Position numbers and translations under genes: made by a program
Shown: positions 15,629 through 24,596 of the stretch, piece by piece
How the letters are laid out: every line of letters starts with the position of its first letter
Position numbering within the stretch: the first letter of the stretch is position 1
The notes under the pieces: generated by a model
What the model saw: only the letters and a program-made list of their open reading frames with translations
Told to the model about the DNA's origin: nothing
Databases searched by the model: none
Assembly (NCBI GenBank): GCA_041494805.1
Contig: JBGQBN010000024.1
Span: 1 to 54,485, forward strand
Origin: JBGQBN01 sp041494805
GTDB taxonomy: Bacteria > Acidobacteriota > Terriglobia > Terriglobales > Acidobacteriaceae
Direction of reading: 5' to 3'
Length of the DNA stretch: 54,485 nt

Positions 15629-18600
15629 AATGTCTGTCCAATGCTAAAGAAAACGTTGAAGTGCCGTACGCGCTGCGGCACGAACGTCGATATCTGTTGG
15701 CCTGGGTTGTTCGGATCTGGAACCGTCTGCACACTCGGAAACGCAGGCGGGTTCACGTTGTAACCGAAATCGAAACGCACTGGGCCGATGGGTGTTTTGT
15801 AGCGTACACCAACTCCGATGGCATGGGAAATATAGCTGTAGTCACACTGGTTGGCGGTGGCCTGCTGCTCGCACAGTTGAGGATTCTTTTGCTGCCAGCG
15901 CAACAGGTTATGGAGCATATCGTGCCCGTTGACAAAAACGTTGCCCGCGTCGTGAAAAACAGCAAAACTCATGTTGTCCTGGAAGAAGGGCAAGGTGACC
16001 GGCGGGAAACGGAGTTCCAGGTTATTCAGGAACAACGCGCTGCCACCCAGGGGGAAGCCTGACTGCGGGTCGCGGGGACCGGCCTGGTTCAGGCCGAAGC
16101 CGCGATGCGAGTTGCCGCCCCCGGAGAAGAACCGTTCGGGCAGCGGGATAAGGGTATGGCCGGCAGGTACGGTCTGCCCCGGCGCGACCAGGAGGGTGTT
16201 GCCCAACGGGGTCTCAAGCCCGATGCGAGTGGAGCGGGCAAAAACGAACTTCTTCCCCGCCGGGCGATTCTTGCCGAATGCCTGATAGGTAGAATTCTGC
16301 ATCAGAATTCGGCTGAAATCGGCTTCTGAACCGAAATAATTTGAGGCCACGCCGCCATCGATGGTGGTGTAGTTGCCCCGGGTCGGTTCCAAGGGGTTGT
16401 CGCGTTTGTCGCGAATGTAGCTGAAGCCGGGCATGCCTACGCGCGTCGGCAGGGAGAGAAGAGGTATCAAGTTGGAACTGATCTCCAAGTTGCTGGCTCG
16501 AACCCGTCTGTAGGTGAAACGGTAGTCCATGATGCTCACGGGTGAACCACTTCCACTTCTACTGATGATCTGCTCGGCTTGCACCGATCCCTCCAAGCGT
16601 TCGGAGGTAAAGGTGGTCACGTCGAGTGTATTGTCGTAGAAAGTAGTGAAAGACAACCGCCAATTGGGGCTGTTGAACCAGCGCGGCGCATCGTAACTGA
16701 TGAGGCCCCGCTGTTGCAGCCGTCCGACGTGGCTCTTGAAGGTGAGAGTGTGGTTGCGGCCGAGGAAGTTGAGGCGGGTCACGTCGAATGAGACCCGCGG
16801 ACTCACGCCGGTCTCGCCCTGGGGCTGGTTGGTACCGACCGCGGGCTGGCCAGTCTGAAACTCCAATCCCAAGCCGTAATTGAAGGTATAACGCTTGGCT
16901 TCCTGCACATCCACGAGAACGTTCTTCTGCCGCTCGGTGCCGTCGGGATTCTGCACTGCGGTATCCACCTGGCTAAAAATGCCCAGGTCATAGAGCCGCT
17001 GTTGGGTCTTCAACATGGCAATCTGGCTCAGCGGATCGCCGGATTTGACCTCGATTTCGCGCTGCACTACGAAGGGCCGAGTGTAGTTCAAACCAGAGAC
17101 GAGGATCTGACTCACAAATACTTGCTCGCCTTCCTGAATCTTGTAGGTGACGTCCATGTGGTTGGGCTCGCCGGAAACTGGCTTGGCGGAGGCTTCGAAG
17201 GTGGCATTCGGGAAGCCCCGATTAAAGTAGTAGTTCAGAACCGTGTCGCGGTCTTGCGCGATGTAAAACTCCGAAAAGGGCTGACCCTCGGAGGTGTTGA
17301 CCCGGGAACGGAGCTCATCTTCGGTAAAGGTGTGGTTGCCCTCAAAGTGCAGGGCGCCCACCAACGTTTGGGTGCCTTCCGTCACCTGAATCTTGAGGGC
17401 CAGCTGATTTTCCTGCCCCTCATAATTATCCTCAATGTTGCTGGTGATCTGGACCTGGGAGAATCCGTTTGAGCGGTAGAGAGCCTCAATGCCCCGAATA
17501 TCGTCGCTCAGCAATCCCTGGCTGTAGCGGCCGTGGGAAAACAAGCGTCCGGCCGGTTGTACTTCCATGCGGGAGCGGAGAATTTCGTTGGGAAAATACT
17601 GGTTGCCCGTAATCTCAACTCTCACCAGCTTGTGACGCGAACCTGCATCGATGAGGTAGATGACACGTAGCTGGTCGCCGCCGCCCTCGGAGCTCTTTTT
17701 CAGCCCCACCTTGGCATCGAAATAGCCGCGGCTCTGCAGATAGTTGAGCAGGTTGCGGCGGCCCTCGTTCAGCAGGTCATCGTCGAGCGCATTTTCTTCG
17801 TAGACCGGCACGTTCTTGCGCAGCACACTGCGGCTGATCTTGAATCCCTCGGCGGCGATATCCACTCTAGGCCCGGGTTGAATGTTAAAGGTGTAGTCCA
17901 CCGCATTGACTTCCTGGCGGTAGCTATGCTCAGCCACGGAGACCTGTGACAACAGCCGGGTCTGCTTCTGATATTTTTTCCGTAACCGTTCCAGGGCACG
18001 ATTGAGGCGCTGCACCGACACCAGATCACCAGGATGCATCTTGGCGATGTCCCGGATCTGTCCTTCAGAGTAACCGGGGTTACCACTCGCACTCACGCGG
18101 CCGACCTGCGCCTGCGGGCCCGGGATCAGGCGGAAGAGAATGGAGACTTCCTGCGTGTCGGGGTGCTTGTGCTCCTCCTCGGTGGTGGAAGAACGGTGAT
18201 ATCCATTTTCTTCCATCAGCCGCTTGATATTCTGCAGCGCCCGGTCGAGTTTTTCCGGCGTGAACAGTTCCCCCAGCTGCAGCTTGGACGCGCTGATCAC
18301 CTGGTTCGCCGCGGGCCGATTGGGTGTGCCTGTTACATTGACGTCACCGACGAAGTAGTTCGAGCTGGTGATGAAGGTCAGGGAAACCTGGCCGCCGGGC
18401 GTTCGCTCGCCTTCGACGCGGATATCCGCAAAGCGACCCGTGTCGTGCAACTTCTGAATGCTTTGGCGGATGCGGTCGCGGTCGAGGGGTTCACCGGATT
18501 TTTGCGGCACCAATTGGAAAAAGCGTTGCTGGTCGCTGGCCGCGATGCCCTCAAATCGCATGTCCTGGACAATTAGGCCTTGATAAGAAGATATGCTGCC

Positions 18601-18729
18601 CACGGCAGGCGCAGGCTGACTTTCATCCTGAGCGGATTCCAAGAAGGAGCGGGCAGCCACCGGCACGGACAAAGCGGCCGCGAGCGTCAGCGCAGTCAGG
18701 GTGGTGAGCGATGCTCCCCTTAATCGCAA
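15625..18729 (-). CDS. bamA: Omp85-family outer-membrane assembly protein (BamA/TamA-like), seven POTRA-like repeats
   Basis: A 1034-residue outer-membrane protein of the Omp85 superfamily, which inserts beta-barrel proteins. After a signal peptide (LTALTLAAALSVPVAARS) seven POTRA-like units can be read at about 52-122, 127-203, 207-285, 288-362, 366-450, 454-533 and 536-608, each with the beta-alpha-alpha-beta-beta pattern and a G-N/G-L turn (VEITGNQYFPNEIL, LHFEGNHTFTEDEL, ILVSGLNYTRPFVV). The barrel follows from about 612 with a KRDNPLEPTRGNYTTIDGG strand and the VRF/G-F loop region FSGGGNSHRGFG, ending in FNVFFSIGQTF with the C-terminal aromatic signal. Classical BamA has five POTRAs. It heads a minus-strand array with the SurA-like and tamB genes; BamA versus TamA cannot be settled from sequence. 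Confidence 0.88.
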   Translation of the reverse strand: MRLRGASLTTLTALTLAAALSVPVAARSFLESAQDESQPAPAVGSISSYQGLIVQDMRFEGIAASDQQRFFQLVPQKSGEPLDRDRIRQSIQKLHDTGRFADIRVEGERTPGGQVSLTFITSSNYFVGDVNVTGTPNRPAANQVISASKLQLGELFTPEKLDRALQNIKRLMEENGYHRSSTTEEEHKHPDTQEVSILFRLIPGPQAQVGRVSASGNPGYSEGQIRDIAKMHPGDLVSVQRLNRALERLRKKYQKQTRLLSQVSVAEHSYRQEVNAVDYTFNIQPGPRVDIAAEGFKISRSVLRKNVPVYEENALDDDLLNEGRRNLLNYLQSRGYFDAKVGLKKSSEGGGDQLRVIYLIDAGSRHKLVRVEITGNQYFPNEILRSRMEVQPAGRLFSHGRYSQGLLSDDIRGIEALYRSNGFSQVQITSNIEDNYEGQENQLALKIQVTEGTQTLVGALHFEGNHTFTEDELRSRVNTSEGQPFSEFYIAQDRDTVLNYYFNRGFPNATFEASAKPVSGEPNHMDVTYKIQEGEQVFVSQILVSGLNYTRPFVVQREIEVKSGDPLSQIAMLKTQQRLYDLGIFSQVDTAVQNPDGTERQKNVLVDVQEAKRYTFNYGLGLEFQTGQPAVGTNQPQGETGVSPRVSFDVTRLNFLGRNHTLTFKSHVGRLQQRGLISYDAPRWFNSPNWRLSFTTFYDNTLDVTTFTSERLEGSVQAEQIISRSGSGSPVSIMDYRFTYRRVRASNLEISSNLIPLLSLPTRVGMPGFSYIRDKRDNPLEPTRGNYTTIDGGVASNYFGSEADFSRILMQNSTYQAFGKNRPAGKKFVFARSTRIGLETPLGNTLLVAPGQTVPAGHTLIPLPERFFSGGGNSHRGFGLNQAGPRDPQSGFPLGGSALFLNNLELRFPPVTLPFFQDNMSFAVFHDAGNVFVNGHDMLHNLLRWQQKNPQLCEQQATANQCDYSYISHAIGVGVRYKTPIGPVRFDFGYNVNPPAFPSVQTVPDPNNPGQQISTFVPQRVRHFNVFFSIGQTF

Positions 18730-18821
18730 ACAAGCTCCTCAATACCAGTGTGGACAGTTAAGTGCTTCGATGACCGGGTAGTTGGCAATGTTGTATTCGA
18801 CCCGCGAAACCGGGCGGCACC

Positions 18822-18827
18822 TATAAT
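18822..18827 (+). promoter_or_regulatory. Possible -10 box of the ThiF/MoeB-like gene
   Basis: A perfect TATAAT, 24 bases before the GTG start at 18851, in the 121-base gap between divergent genes. No convincing -35 hexamer lies 16-18 bases upstream, so this is tentative. Confidence 0.35.
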
Positions 18828-18850
18828 AAAGGTTTGCAGGCCGGGAACTG

Positions 18851-19876
18851 GTGATCTCTTTGGAACTCGAGGAACGATATTCGCGACAGGTGCTTTTCCA
18901 CGGGATCGGGGCGGAGGGGCAAAATAAGCTGGCAGGGGCGCGGGTGGCGGTCGTGGGTTGCGGCGCCACGGGCTCGGCGATCGCTTCCCTGCTGGCCCGG
19001 GCGGGTGTGGGCACCATCCGCATCATCGATCGCGACTATGTTGAGCCCAGCAATCTGCAACGGCAGTCGCTGTTTGACGAAGCCGATGCCGCGGAATCCC
19101 TGCCCAAGGCGATCGCTGCCGCCAGGAAGATTGCTGCGTTCAACTCGCAGATCGTGATCGAACCGCAGGTCGCCGATCTGACGCCAGTGAACATCGAGGC
19201 GCTGCTCGAAGGCATGCAACTCATCCTCGACGGCACGGACAACTTCGAGACTCGCTACCTGATCAACGACTTCTCGGTGAAGACTTCTCTGCCCTGGATC
19301 TACACGGCGGCCGTGGGCAGTTACGGAATCACATTGAACGTGCTTCCAGGAAAGACCGCGTGCCTGGCTTGCATCTTTCCTGATTTACCGCGCGGAGCTT
19401 TCGAAACCTGTGAGACCGCTGGGATTCTGAATTCGGCGGTCAACCTGGCAGCTTCGATTGCCGCCACGGAGGCCGTTAAGCTTCTGGTGGGTGCGGAGGA
19501 CAGGCTGCGGCGGACTCTGCTTTCGTTCGATGTGTGGTGGAACGAACGCGCTGAGGTGGCAGCCCTAAAACCACGTGTGGGATGCCGCGCCTGCGATCTG
19601 CGGGAATTCGTCCACCTTGCCGGAGAAGGGCGTCCGCATATTACTTTGTGTGGGCGCAACTCGGTGCAGATTCATGAACGGCATCGGCCGGTTGATTTAG
19701 TAGAGATGAGTGAGCGGCTGAAACCGCATGGCACGGTGCGGCACAATGACTTCGTTCTGAAGTTCTGGCACGAGCCCTATGAGATGACACTGTTCCCCGA
19801 CGGGCGGGCCATTATCAAGGGCACCGCCGACACGGCGGTGGCGCGAAGCTTGTATGCAAGGTACGTGGGCAGCTAA
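18851..19876 (+). CDS. ThiF/MoeB/HesA-family adenylyltransferase
   Basis: A 341-residue E1-like enzyme expected to adenylate the C-terminal Gly-Gly of a small sulfur carrier (ThiS or MoaD type) for thiamin or molybdopterin synthesis. It opens ERYSRQVLFHGIGAEGQNKL, has the nucleotide-binding loop VVGCGATGSAIASLLARAGVG (within 31-52), the Asp switch in IIDRDYVEPSNLQRQ, LILDGTDNFETRYLIND, and Cys pairs CLAC (about 174-177) and CRAC (about 244-247) for zinc. Cys in AFETCETAGIL is the candidate catalytic residue. The C-terminal ~95 residues form an extra domain (CGRNSVQIHER ... EMTLFPDGRAIIKGT) seen in some stand-alone ThiF proteins. GTG start at 18851. thiD is 5 kb away on the other strand; no carrier gene is adjacent. 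Confidence 0.85.
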   Translation: MISLELEERYSRQVLFHGIGAEGQNKLAGARVAVVGCGATGSAIASLLARAGVGTIRIIDRDYVEPSNLQRQSLFDEADAAESLPKAIAAARKIAAFNSQIVIEPQVADLTPVNIEALLEGMQLILDGTDNFETRYLINDFSVKTSLPWIYTAAVGSYGITLNVLPGKTACLACIFPDLPRGAFETCETAGILNSAVNLAASIAATEAVKLLVGAEDRLRRTLLSFDVWWNERAEVAALKPRVGCRACDLREFVHLAGEGRPHITLCGRNSVQIHERHRPVDLVEMSERLKPHGTVRHNDFVLKFWHEPYEMTLFPDGRAIIKGTADTAVARSLYARYVGS

Positions 19877-19975
19877 GCCAGGGTCGTAGGTCTTAGAGTC
19901 TTCGGTCTCCTACGGCCAGCGATCGCTTCCCTTGCGTTTCCGCCCCGATCAGTCGCGGCTGCGGACTGAACCGGC

Positions 19976-21268
19976 TCAGCGCTGCAGCAGGCTCTCCAGC
20001 ACGTCGTAGAAGCCGGGATAGGAAATGACAGCAGCATTCGCTTGACGAATTTGCGTCTCGCCTTCCGCCCGCAGGGCCGCCACCGCGAAGGCCATGGCGA
20101 TGCGGTGATCACCGAACGAATCGACTTCCGCGCCATGCAGCCTCTGGCTGCCGGGAATCTTCAGTCCGTCGTCACGCTCTTCGACTTCTGCCCCCAAGAC
20201 CCGGAGATTCGCGGCCAGGGAGGCAATCCGGTCGGACTCTTTCACCCGCAACTCTCGCGCGTCGCGGATTTCGATGCCGGATGTGGTGTAGGGGGCAATG
20301 GCGGCGAGCACCGGGATTTCATCAATGAGCGCGGCTGTAGCGGCTCCCGCAATGGTTGTTCCTGTCAGGGTGCCACCTGCAACCTGCACCGTGCCTAGCA
20401 GTTCTCCGTGATGCTCTTCCAGTTGCGTGACAGATATTCCCACGCCCATGGAGATCAGAATATCGAGCAGCCGGGCGCGCGTCGGATTCATCAGCAACCC
20501 GGTTATCACCAGTTTCGAGTCGGGAAACAGGGCGGCCGCGCAGAGGAAGAACGCTGCGCTTGAGATATCTCCGGGAATGTGGGCCTCGATGGCATGTAGC
20601 TTCTGTCCGCCCGCGATCCGCACCTCGTTTCCGCTGTGCCTCACTTCCGCACCAAAAGCTCGCAGCGCCAGTTCTCCGTGATCACGGGTGCGCAGCGGTT
20701 CTTCCACGCTGGTTTCCCCCTCGGCGTACAGGCCAGCGAACAGGATTGCGGATTTCACCTGCGCGCTGGCTACTGGCATGTGGTAGTCAATTGGCTTTAA
20801 GCGTCCCCCGGTGATGCGCAACGGTGGACGTCCGCCGCTTGCGGCGACGATCTTCGCTCCCATGGCTTGGAGCGGGGTGATGATCCGCGCCATGGGCCGT
20901 CGGGAAAGAGATTCATCCCCAACCAGCTCACTGGCGAACTCCTGACCCGCCAGGATCCCGCTCAACATACGCATGGTCGAGCCGGAGTTGCCGCAGTCCA
21001 GAGGTGACTTGGGTGCCTGCAATCTTGACCCGCGCCCGTGAATGACGACTTCGCCGCCCTGTCGTTCCCAGTCGATACCGAGCGTCTTTAGGCAGCCCAA
21101 CGTGCTGGCGCAATCGGCTCCGGTGGAGAAGTTCTCCAGCCGCGTGCTGCCTTGGGCGATCGCGGCCAGCATGGCATAACGATGCGAGATGGATTTGTCC
21201 CCAGGCAGGCGCAGCGAACCGGCCAGGTTTCGGGCTGGACGAATCGCGACGGTGGAGGACGTATCCAT
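19976..21268 (-). CDS. aroA: 3-phosphoshikimate 1-carboxyvinyltransferase (EPSP synthase)
   Basis: A 430-residue cytoplasmic enzyme of the shikimate pathway, transferring enolpyruvate from PEP to shikimate 3-phosphate. Visible signatures: LPGDKSISHRYAMLAAIA (substrate-binding Lys), LDCGNSGSTMRMLSGILAG, GDESLSRRPMARIITPL, PVASAQVKSAILFAGL, ELRVKESDRIASLAANLR, and FGDHRIAMAFAVAALRAEG. Length is standard (about 430). It is the last gene of a minus-strand run (TPR, PspC, hydrolase, hypothetical), separated from the upstream hypothetical gene by an 89-base gap filled with short inverted repeats. Confidence 0.96.
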   Translation of the reverse strand: MDTSSTVAIRPARNLAGSLRLPGDKSISHRYAMLAAIAQGSTRLENFSTGADCASTLGCLKTLGIDWERQGGEVVIHGRGSRLQAPKSPLDCGNSGSTMRMLSGILAGQEFASELVGDESLSRRPMARIITPLQAMGAKIVAASGGRPPLRITGGRLKPIDYHMPVASAQVKSAILFAGLYAEGETSVEEPLRTRDHGELALRAFGAEVRHSGNEVRIAGGQKLHAIEAHIPGDISSAAFFLCAAALFPDSKLVITGLLMNPTRARLLDILISMGVGISVTQLEEHHGELLGTVQVAGGTLTGTTIAGAATAALIDEIPVLAAIAPYTTSGIEIRDARELRVKESDRIASLAANLRVLGAEVEERDDGLKIPGSQRLHGAEVDSFGDHRIAMAFAVAALRAEGETQIRQANAAVISYPGFYDVLESLLQR

Positions 21269-21282
21269 ATGTTAATTTTTTT

Positions 21283-21354
21283 GATTGTTGATTAACGTGC
21301 GGCTCAAGGTCGTAGCAAAGGGAGGTTTTCAATCAACAATCGAAAATCAACAAT
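21283..21354. repeat. Inverted and direct copies of an 11-base AT-rich motif
   Basis: GATTGTTGATT (21283-21293) is the exact reverse complement of AATCAACAATC (21331-21341), and AATCAACAAT recurs at 21345-21354. These fill the gap between aroA and the upstream hypothetical gene, ahead of a GGGAGG-like stretch. Possibly an RNA stem before aroA or a dispersed repeat. Confidence 0.5.
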
Positions 21355-21357
21355 TCT

Positions 21358-21765
21358 TTAGGCCAGCGCCTTGGCCTCAGCGGTGGCTTCTTTCAGGACG
21401 TCCGGCGGAACTTCTCTCATCGTAAGGTGGAACTCGAACATGGGCGTCTCCGTGCCGCGGCCCCAGCGATTGACATCCCAGTGAGCGCGCACAAACTTTA
21501 CGTCCGCGTGACCAGTCAGGTCGAGCAGCAGAGGATGTTGTCCGCGATAGAACTTCTGGGGAAAAATGACCAGTGGCTTCGCGCTCCAGGTTGAGCCGTC
21601 GGCCGATCCGTAGATGCTTACGTCGAGCGCTTCCTGCTCAACGATGTCGGTGATATCCAGGGTGACCAGGAACACGCGGTTAGCCGCGCTGCTGACGTCC
21701 ACGGCCGGGCCGTCACCCTTGGCGCTGGCCACCGTCTTTTCTGGAACGAGGAAAGTGTCAATCAT
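21358..21765 (-). CDS. Conserved-looking hypothetical protein, all-beta
   Basis: A 135-residue protein not recognised by name. Predicted mostly beta: alternating segments such as RVFLVTLDITDIVEQEALDVSIYGS, SAKPLVIFPQKFYRG, LLLDLTGHADVKFVRAHWDV and PMFEFHLTMREV, ending in an Ala-rich helix. No signal peptide, membrane helix or metal motif. The style recalls small beta-sandwich proteins. It is placed between the alpha/beta hydrolase gene (57 bases upstream) and aroA (89 bases downstream), all on the minus strand. Codon use looks like that of its neighbours, so it is probably real. Confidence 0.65.
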   Translation of the reverse strand: MIDTFLVPEKTVASAKGDGPAVDVSSAANRVFLVTLDITDIVEQEALDVSIYGSADGSTWSAKPLVIFPQKFYRGQHPLLLDLTGHADVKFVRAHWDVNRWGRGTETPMFEFHLTMREVPPDVLKEATAEAKALA

Positions 21766-21822
21766 GGCGAGAGAATTGTAACAAAGCCCAGTTCTCAGTT
21801 CCCGGTATTCAGTTCTCAGTAG

Positions 21823-22623
21823 CTACGCCCGATGCACCGAATCCAAAAACTGGCGTACCAGCCTACCGACTTCGTCCGGCTGTTCCCACGGGGAATAGTG
21901 CCCCGCCCGCGGAATTAGCTTCATCCCGCTGCCGGGGAGGTTCTGGCGGATCAATTCCGCATCCGCGGGTCCGGTGAGAATGTCTTCATCGCCGGTCACA
22001 ACTAGCGTAGGCACATTAATTGTCTTCAGCGTGGGAACCGAGTCCGGCCGCTCCGCCATGCCACGCTGCACTTGGGCAACGTCCTCGGGAGACATTTTGC
22101 GCATCATGCCGAGAGCGCCTTCCACCCGGTCGGGACGCGCTTCGCGTGTGGTCTTTCCCAGCAGTTTGGGGACCATGGTTTCAAAAAACTGCTCGGTGCC
22201 TCGTTCCAGCACGTCCGCGGCAGCTTGCAGGCGCCCCGCCCGTCCTTCGGGAGTGTCGGGCTGTGCTTTGGTGTTGCACAACACTAACGCCGTCACCCGC
22301 CCGCGATACTTGCGCCAGAATTCAAACAGCACGTAGCCGCCGATGGAAACTCCGGCAAACGGCGCTCGCGCCACTTCAGCGTGATCGAGGATGCGTGCCA
22401 GGTCCACAGCGTGCTTCTCCATGGTGGCCGGGCCCTCGCCTATCCCCGAGTCACCGTGCCCCCGGAGATCAGGGAGAATCACGCGATAACGGGACACCAA
22501 CGCTTGCGCCGCAGGCAGCCACAATTCATGATGTGCAGGAAAGGGATGAAGCAGGACGACCGGGGGACCGTTTCCGAGGATTTCGTAGGCTAGTTCAGCG
22601 TCGCCGCTGGTGATTCGTATCAT
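21823..22623 (-). CDS. Alpha/beta hydrolase
   Basis: A 266-residue serine hydrolase of the alpha/beta fold, close in style to 3-oxoadipate enol-lactonase and related esterases. The oxyanion stretch is VVLLHPFPAHHELW, the nucleophile Ser93 lies in AGVSIGGYVLFEF, the acid is probably Asp in VVTGDEDILTGPAD, and the base His in IPRAGHYSPWEQPDE. PDLRGHGDSG follows the family pattern. The ATG at 22623 is chosen because the open extension upstream is non-conserved and overlaps nothing. No signal peptide. Substrate cannot be predicted. Confidence 0.85.
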   Translation of the reverse strand: MIRITSGDAELAYEILGNGPPVVLLHPFPAHHELWLPAAQALVSRYRVILPDLRGHGDSGIGEGPATMEKHAVDLARILDHAEVARAPFAGVSIGGYVLFEFWRKYRGRVTALVLCNTKAQPDTPEGRAGRLQAAADVLERGTEQFFETMVPKLLGKTTREARPDRVEGALGMMRKMSPEDVAQVQRGMAERPDSVPTLKTINVPTLVVTGDEDILTGPADAELIRQNLPGSGMKLIPRAGHYSPWEQPDEVGRLVRQFLDSVHRA

Positions 22624-22699
22624 CCAACGGATTATAGATGGGTGGCCGTGATCCGAGGGCTTCGCGGCGGGAGCGCCCGCGCGACACAAACGACCGATC

Positions 22700-23011
22700 C
22701 TACGGATTGGTTACGTGCTGACCCGCCGGCACCGAAAGCATGAGCGGCTCTTCCGGCATGACGATCCATGCGATGGGATACGACAGCAAACCGACTCCAG
22801 TCAGCACCGCCGTGAGCAGCCACACCAGCCGCACCAGTGAGACATCCAAATCAAAGTACTCGGCGACCCCGGCGCAGACTCCGGCGATCTTGCGGTCGGC
22901 GCGCGGGCGCACCAAGCGCTTGCGTCCGATCACCGCCCCCACTCGCTTGCCGCAGTAGGCGCAGAGGTTGGCGTCGTCCTGAATGATCTTGCCACAGTAG
23001 TTGCAATACAT
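22700..23011 (-). CDS. PspC-domain membrane protein with N-terminal zinc ribbon
   Basis: A 103-residue protein. Two CxxC pairs (C3-x2-C6, C17-x2-C20) form a small zinc ribbon, followed by a basic segment and a PspC domain (KIAGVCAGVAEYFDLDVSLVR) whose hydrophobic part (LVWLLTAVLTGVGLLSYPIAW) spans the membrane. PspC proteins take part in phage-shock/envelope-stress responses. The ATG at 23011 has GGGAG upstream. It is followed after 76 bases by the hydrolase gene on the same strand. Confidence 0.85.
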   Translation of the reverse strand: MYCNYCGKIIQDDANLCAYCGKRVGAVIGRKRLVRPRADRKIAGVCAGVAEYFDLDVSLVRLVWLLTAVLTGVGLLSYPIAWIVMPEEPLMLSVPAGQHVTNP

Positions 23012-23063
23012 GGTCTGTCTCCCTGTGTGATGATACGCCGGCCGCGCGAAAAAGTTCCAGGAG

Positions 23064-24299
23064 CTACTCCCCTCGGTATGCCTCTCTCATGAGCTTACGA
23101 GCTATCTCCGCGGGAGGAGTGTTGGCGTCGCTAGCGACTACCGCCTGGTACTTGGTCAGGGCGAGATCGCGCTTTTGAAGCAAGTCGTACATCTCTCCCG
23201 CCCCGAGATTGGCCTTCTGCGAGACCTCTGGATCGGGCTGCGTAACCTGATTCGCCTGTTCGTAGGCTGCCGCCGCACGCGTGTAGTCTTTTTGGCTGCG
23301 CAGCAGATCGCCTAAACTGACTGCGGCCACTTCATAGTGCAAGCCAGGATAATGGCCGTCACGCCCCGACTGCCAGATCTTGCGATAAGCCGCTGCCGCT
23401 TCCGAGTCTTGTCCCATGGCGCGGAGCAGGTTGCCTTCTTCCAACGCCAGAAGCAGGTTCCGCGGATAATTGGGAATCAGCCCGCGCACAATCTGCAGGG
23501 CTTCCGCGAAGCGGTGCTCGCGCCGCAGGAACAGGACCAGCACGATCTGCGCGTCCACACTGGTCTCCCCTGTTCCCTTGGCAGCTTCCTGCAGATACTG
23601 AATTCCCTTCTCCTTGCTGCCGCTCAGGCCCACCAGCGCCACGGCAACTTTAACGCCCCAGGACAGGCTGCCCATCACGTAGTTGTGGGCGCCCACGATC
23701 AGCTTCGCGTCCGTATAGCCGGGCGAGAGTTCCAGTACCCGCTCGTGATCGCGGCGAGCGCCCACCGCATTGCGCAAAGCTGAAAACCATGCACGTTCTA
23801 TCAGAGCCGTGTAGGTTGCGAACTGGGCGCGGGTTACGCCGCGGGCATAGAGTGCATCCACATCATTGGGGTTCGCATCCAGCCGCTTCTCTTCCAAGGT
23901 GCGCGCCCGCTCCACCAGGTCCTTGATCTGCTGCTTCACCTTCGGATCCGCGGGATGATGGGGAGTGGCTACAAAACTGTCGTTGGCATAGTCGCCCGTG
24001 TTCAGCGCTCCCATACGGTAGAGTTCGCCGAAAAGAACCGCGGTAAGCATGTGGTTGACGGCGAAGGGGTCGTCAGGGTGCTTATCGAGCACCTGCTCGA
24101 ACTCCCGAACCGAGCGGTCGTAGTCCATGTTGTAGAAGTGGTCAAAGGCGGTGGCGTTGAGTGGATCGCTGGGACGGAACGAAAGCAGGCTGGGCGCTCC
24201 GCTTGCCGGGTCGTTCGCTTGAGCTGCGCCAAGGGCAGGAAAAGCAATCAATATTACGCACAGAAACAGAGCACGGCCGGGTGTGAGCGACGCAAACAA
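23064..24299 (-). CDS. Exported tetratricopeptide-repeat protein
   Basis: A 411-residue protein with an N-terminal signal (LFLCVILIAFPALGAAQA) and a helical, TPR-like body: FYNMDYDRSVREFEQVLDKHPDDPFA, DVDALYARGVTRAQFA, RHRFAEALQIVRGLIPNYPRN and DYTRAAAAYEQANQVTQPDPE are recognisable units. The start is TTG at 24299; there is no obvious ribosome-binding site, so the true start is uncertain. No catalytic motif. Probably a periplasmic protein of unknown partner. It heads the minus-strand run that ends in aroA. Confidence 0.7.
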   Translation of the reverse strand: MFASLTPGRALFLCVILIAFPALGAAQANDPASGAPSLLSFRPSDPLNATAFDHFYNMDYDRSVREFEQVLDKHPDDPFAVNHMLTAVLFGELYRMGALNTGDYANDSFVATPHHPADPKVKQQIKDLVERARTLEEKRLDANPNDVDALYARGVTRAQFATYTALIERAWFSALRNAVGARRDHERVLELSPGYTDAKLIVGAHNYVMGSLSWGVKVAVALVGLSGSKEKGIQYLQEAAKGTGETSVDAQIVLVLFLRREHRFAEALQIVRGLIPNYPRNLLLALEEGNLLRAMGQDSEAAAAYRKIWQSGRDGHYPGLHYEVAAVSLGDLLRSQKDYTRAAAAYEQANQVTQPDPEVSQKANLGAGEMYDLLQKRDLALTKYQAVVASDANTPPAEIARKLMREAYRGE

Positions 24300-24596
24300 A
24301 TGTCTTAAGTTCCTGGGTCGAAGGTACGATTCCCTTTAGTTTAACTGATGCCAGTCCCTGGCACCCTCGAACCAAGAAGGTCATGCTCGCTCAGGTTCAA
24401 GGCTTGGCTAACGCCCCTATAATTAGCCCAGCATAGTAAGTCCAACCCTAATCTTCACGCCGCACGGGGTAATTCTTGCCTCCCGGCGTTCGTAAGGCAG
24501 TGAGACCGGTAGTAACGGTGCCGAGTATCAACGAGTTACACAGGCCCGGTTTTGGTTACTGGCTTGCGGATTGAATTGGAGAGAGGTAGGTTCCCA

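Noticed and set aside
24380..24460. GGTTCAAGGC resembling a tRNA T-loop
   Set aside because: No acceptor, D or anticodon stem can be formed around it.
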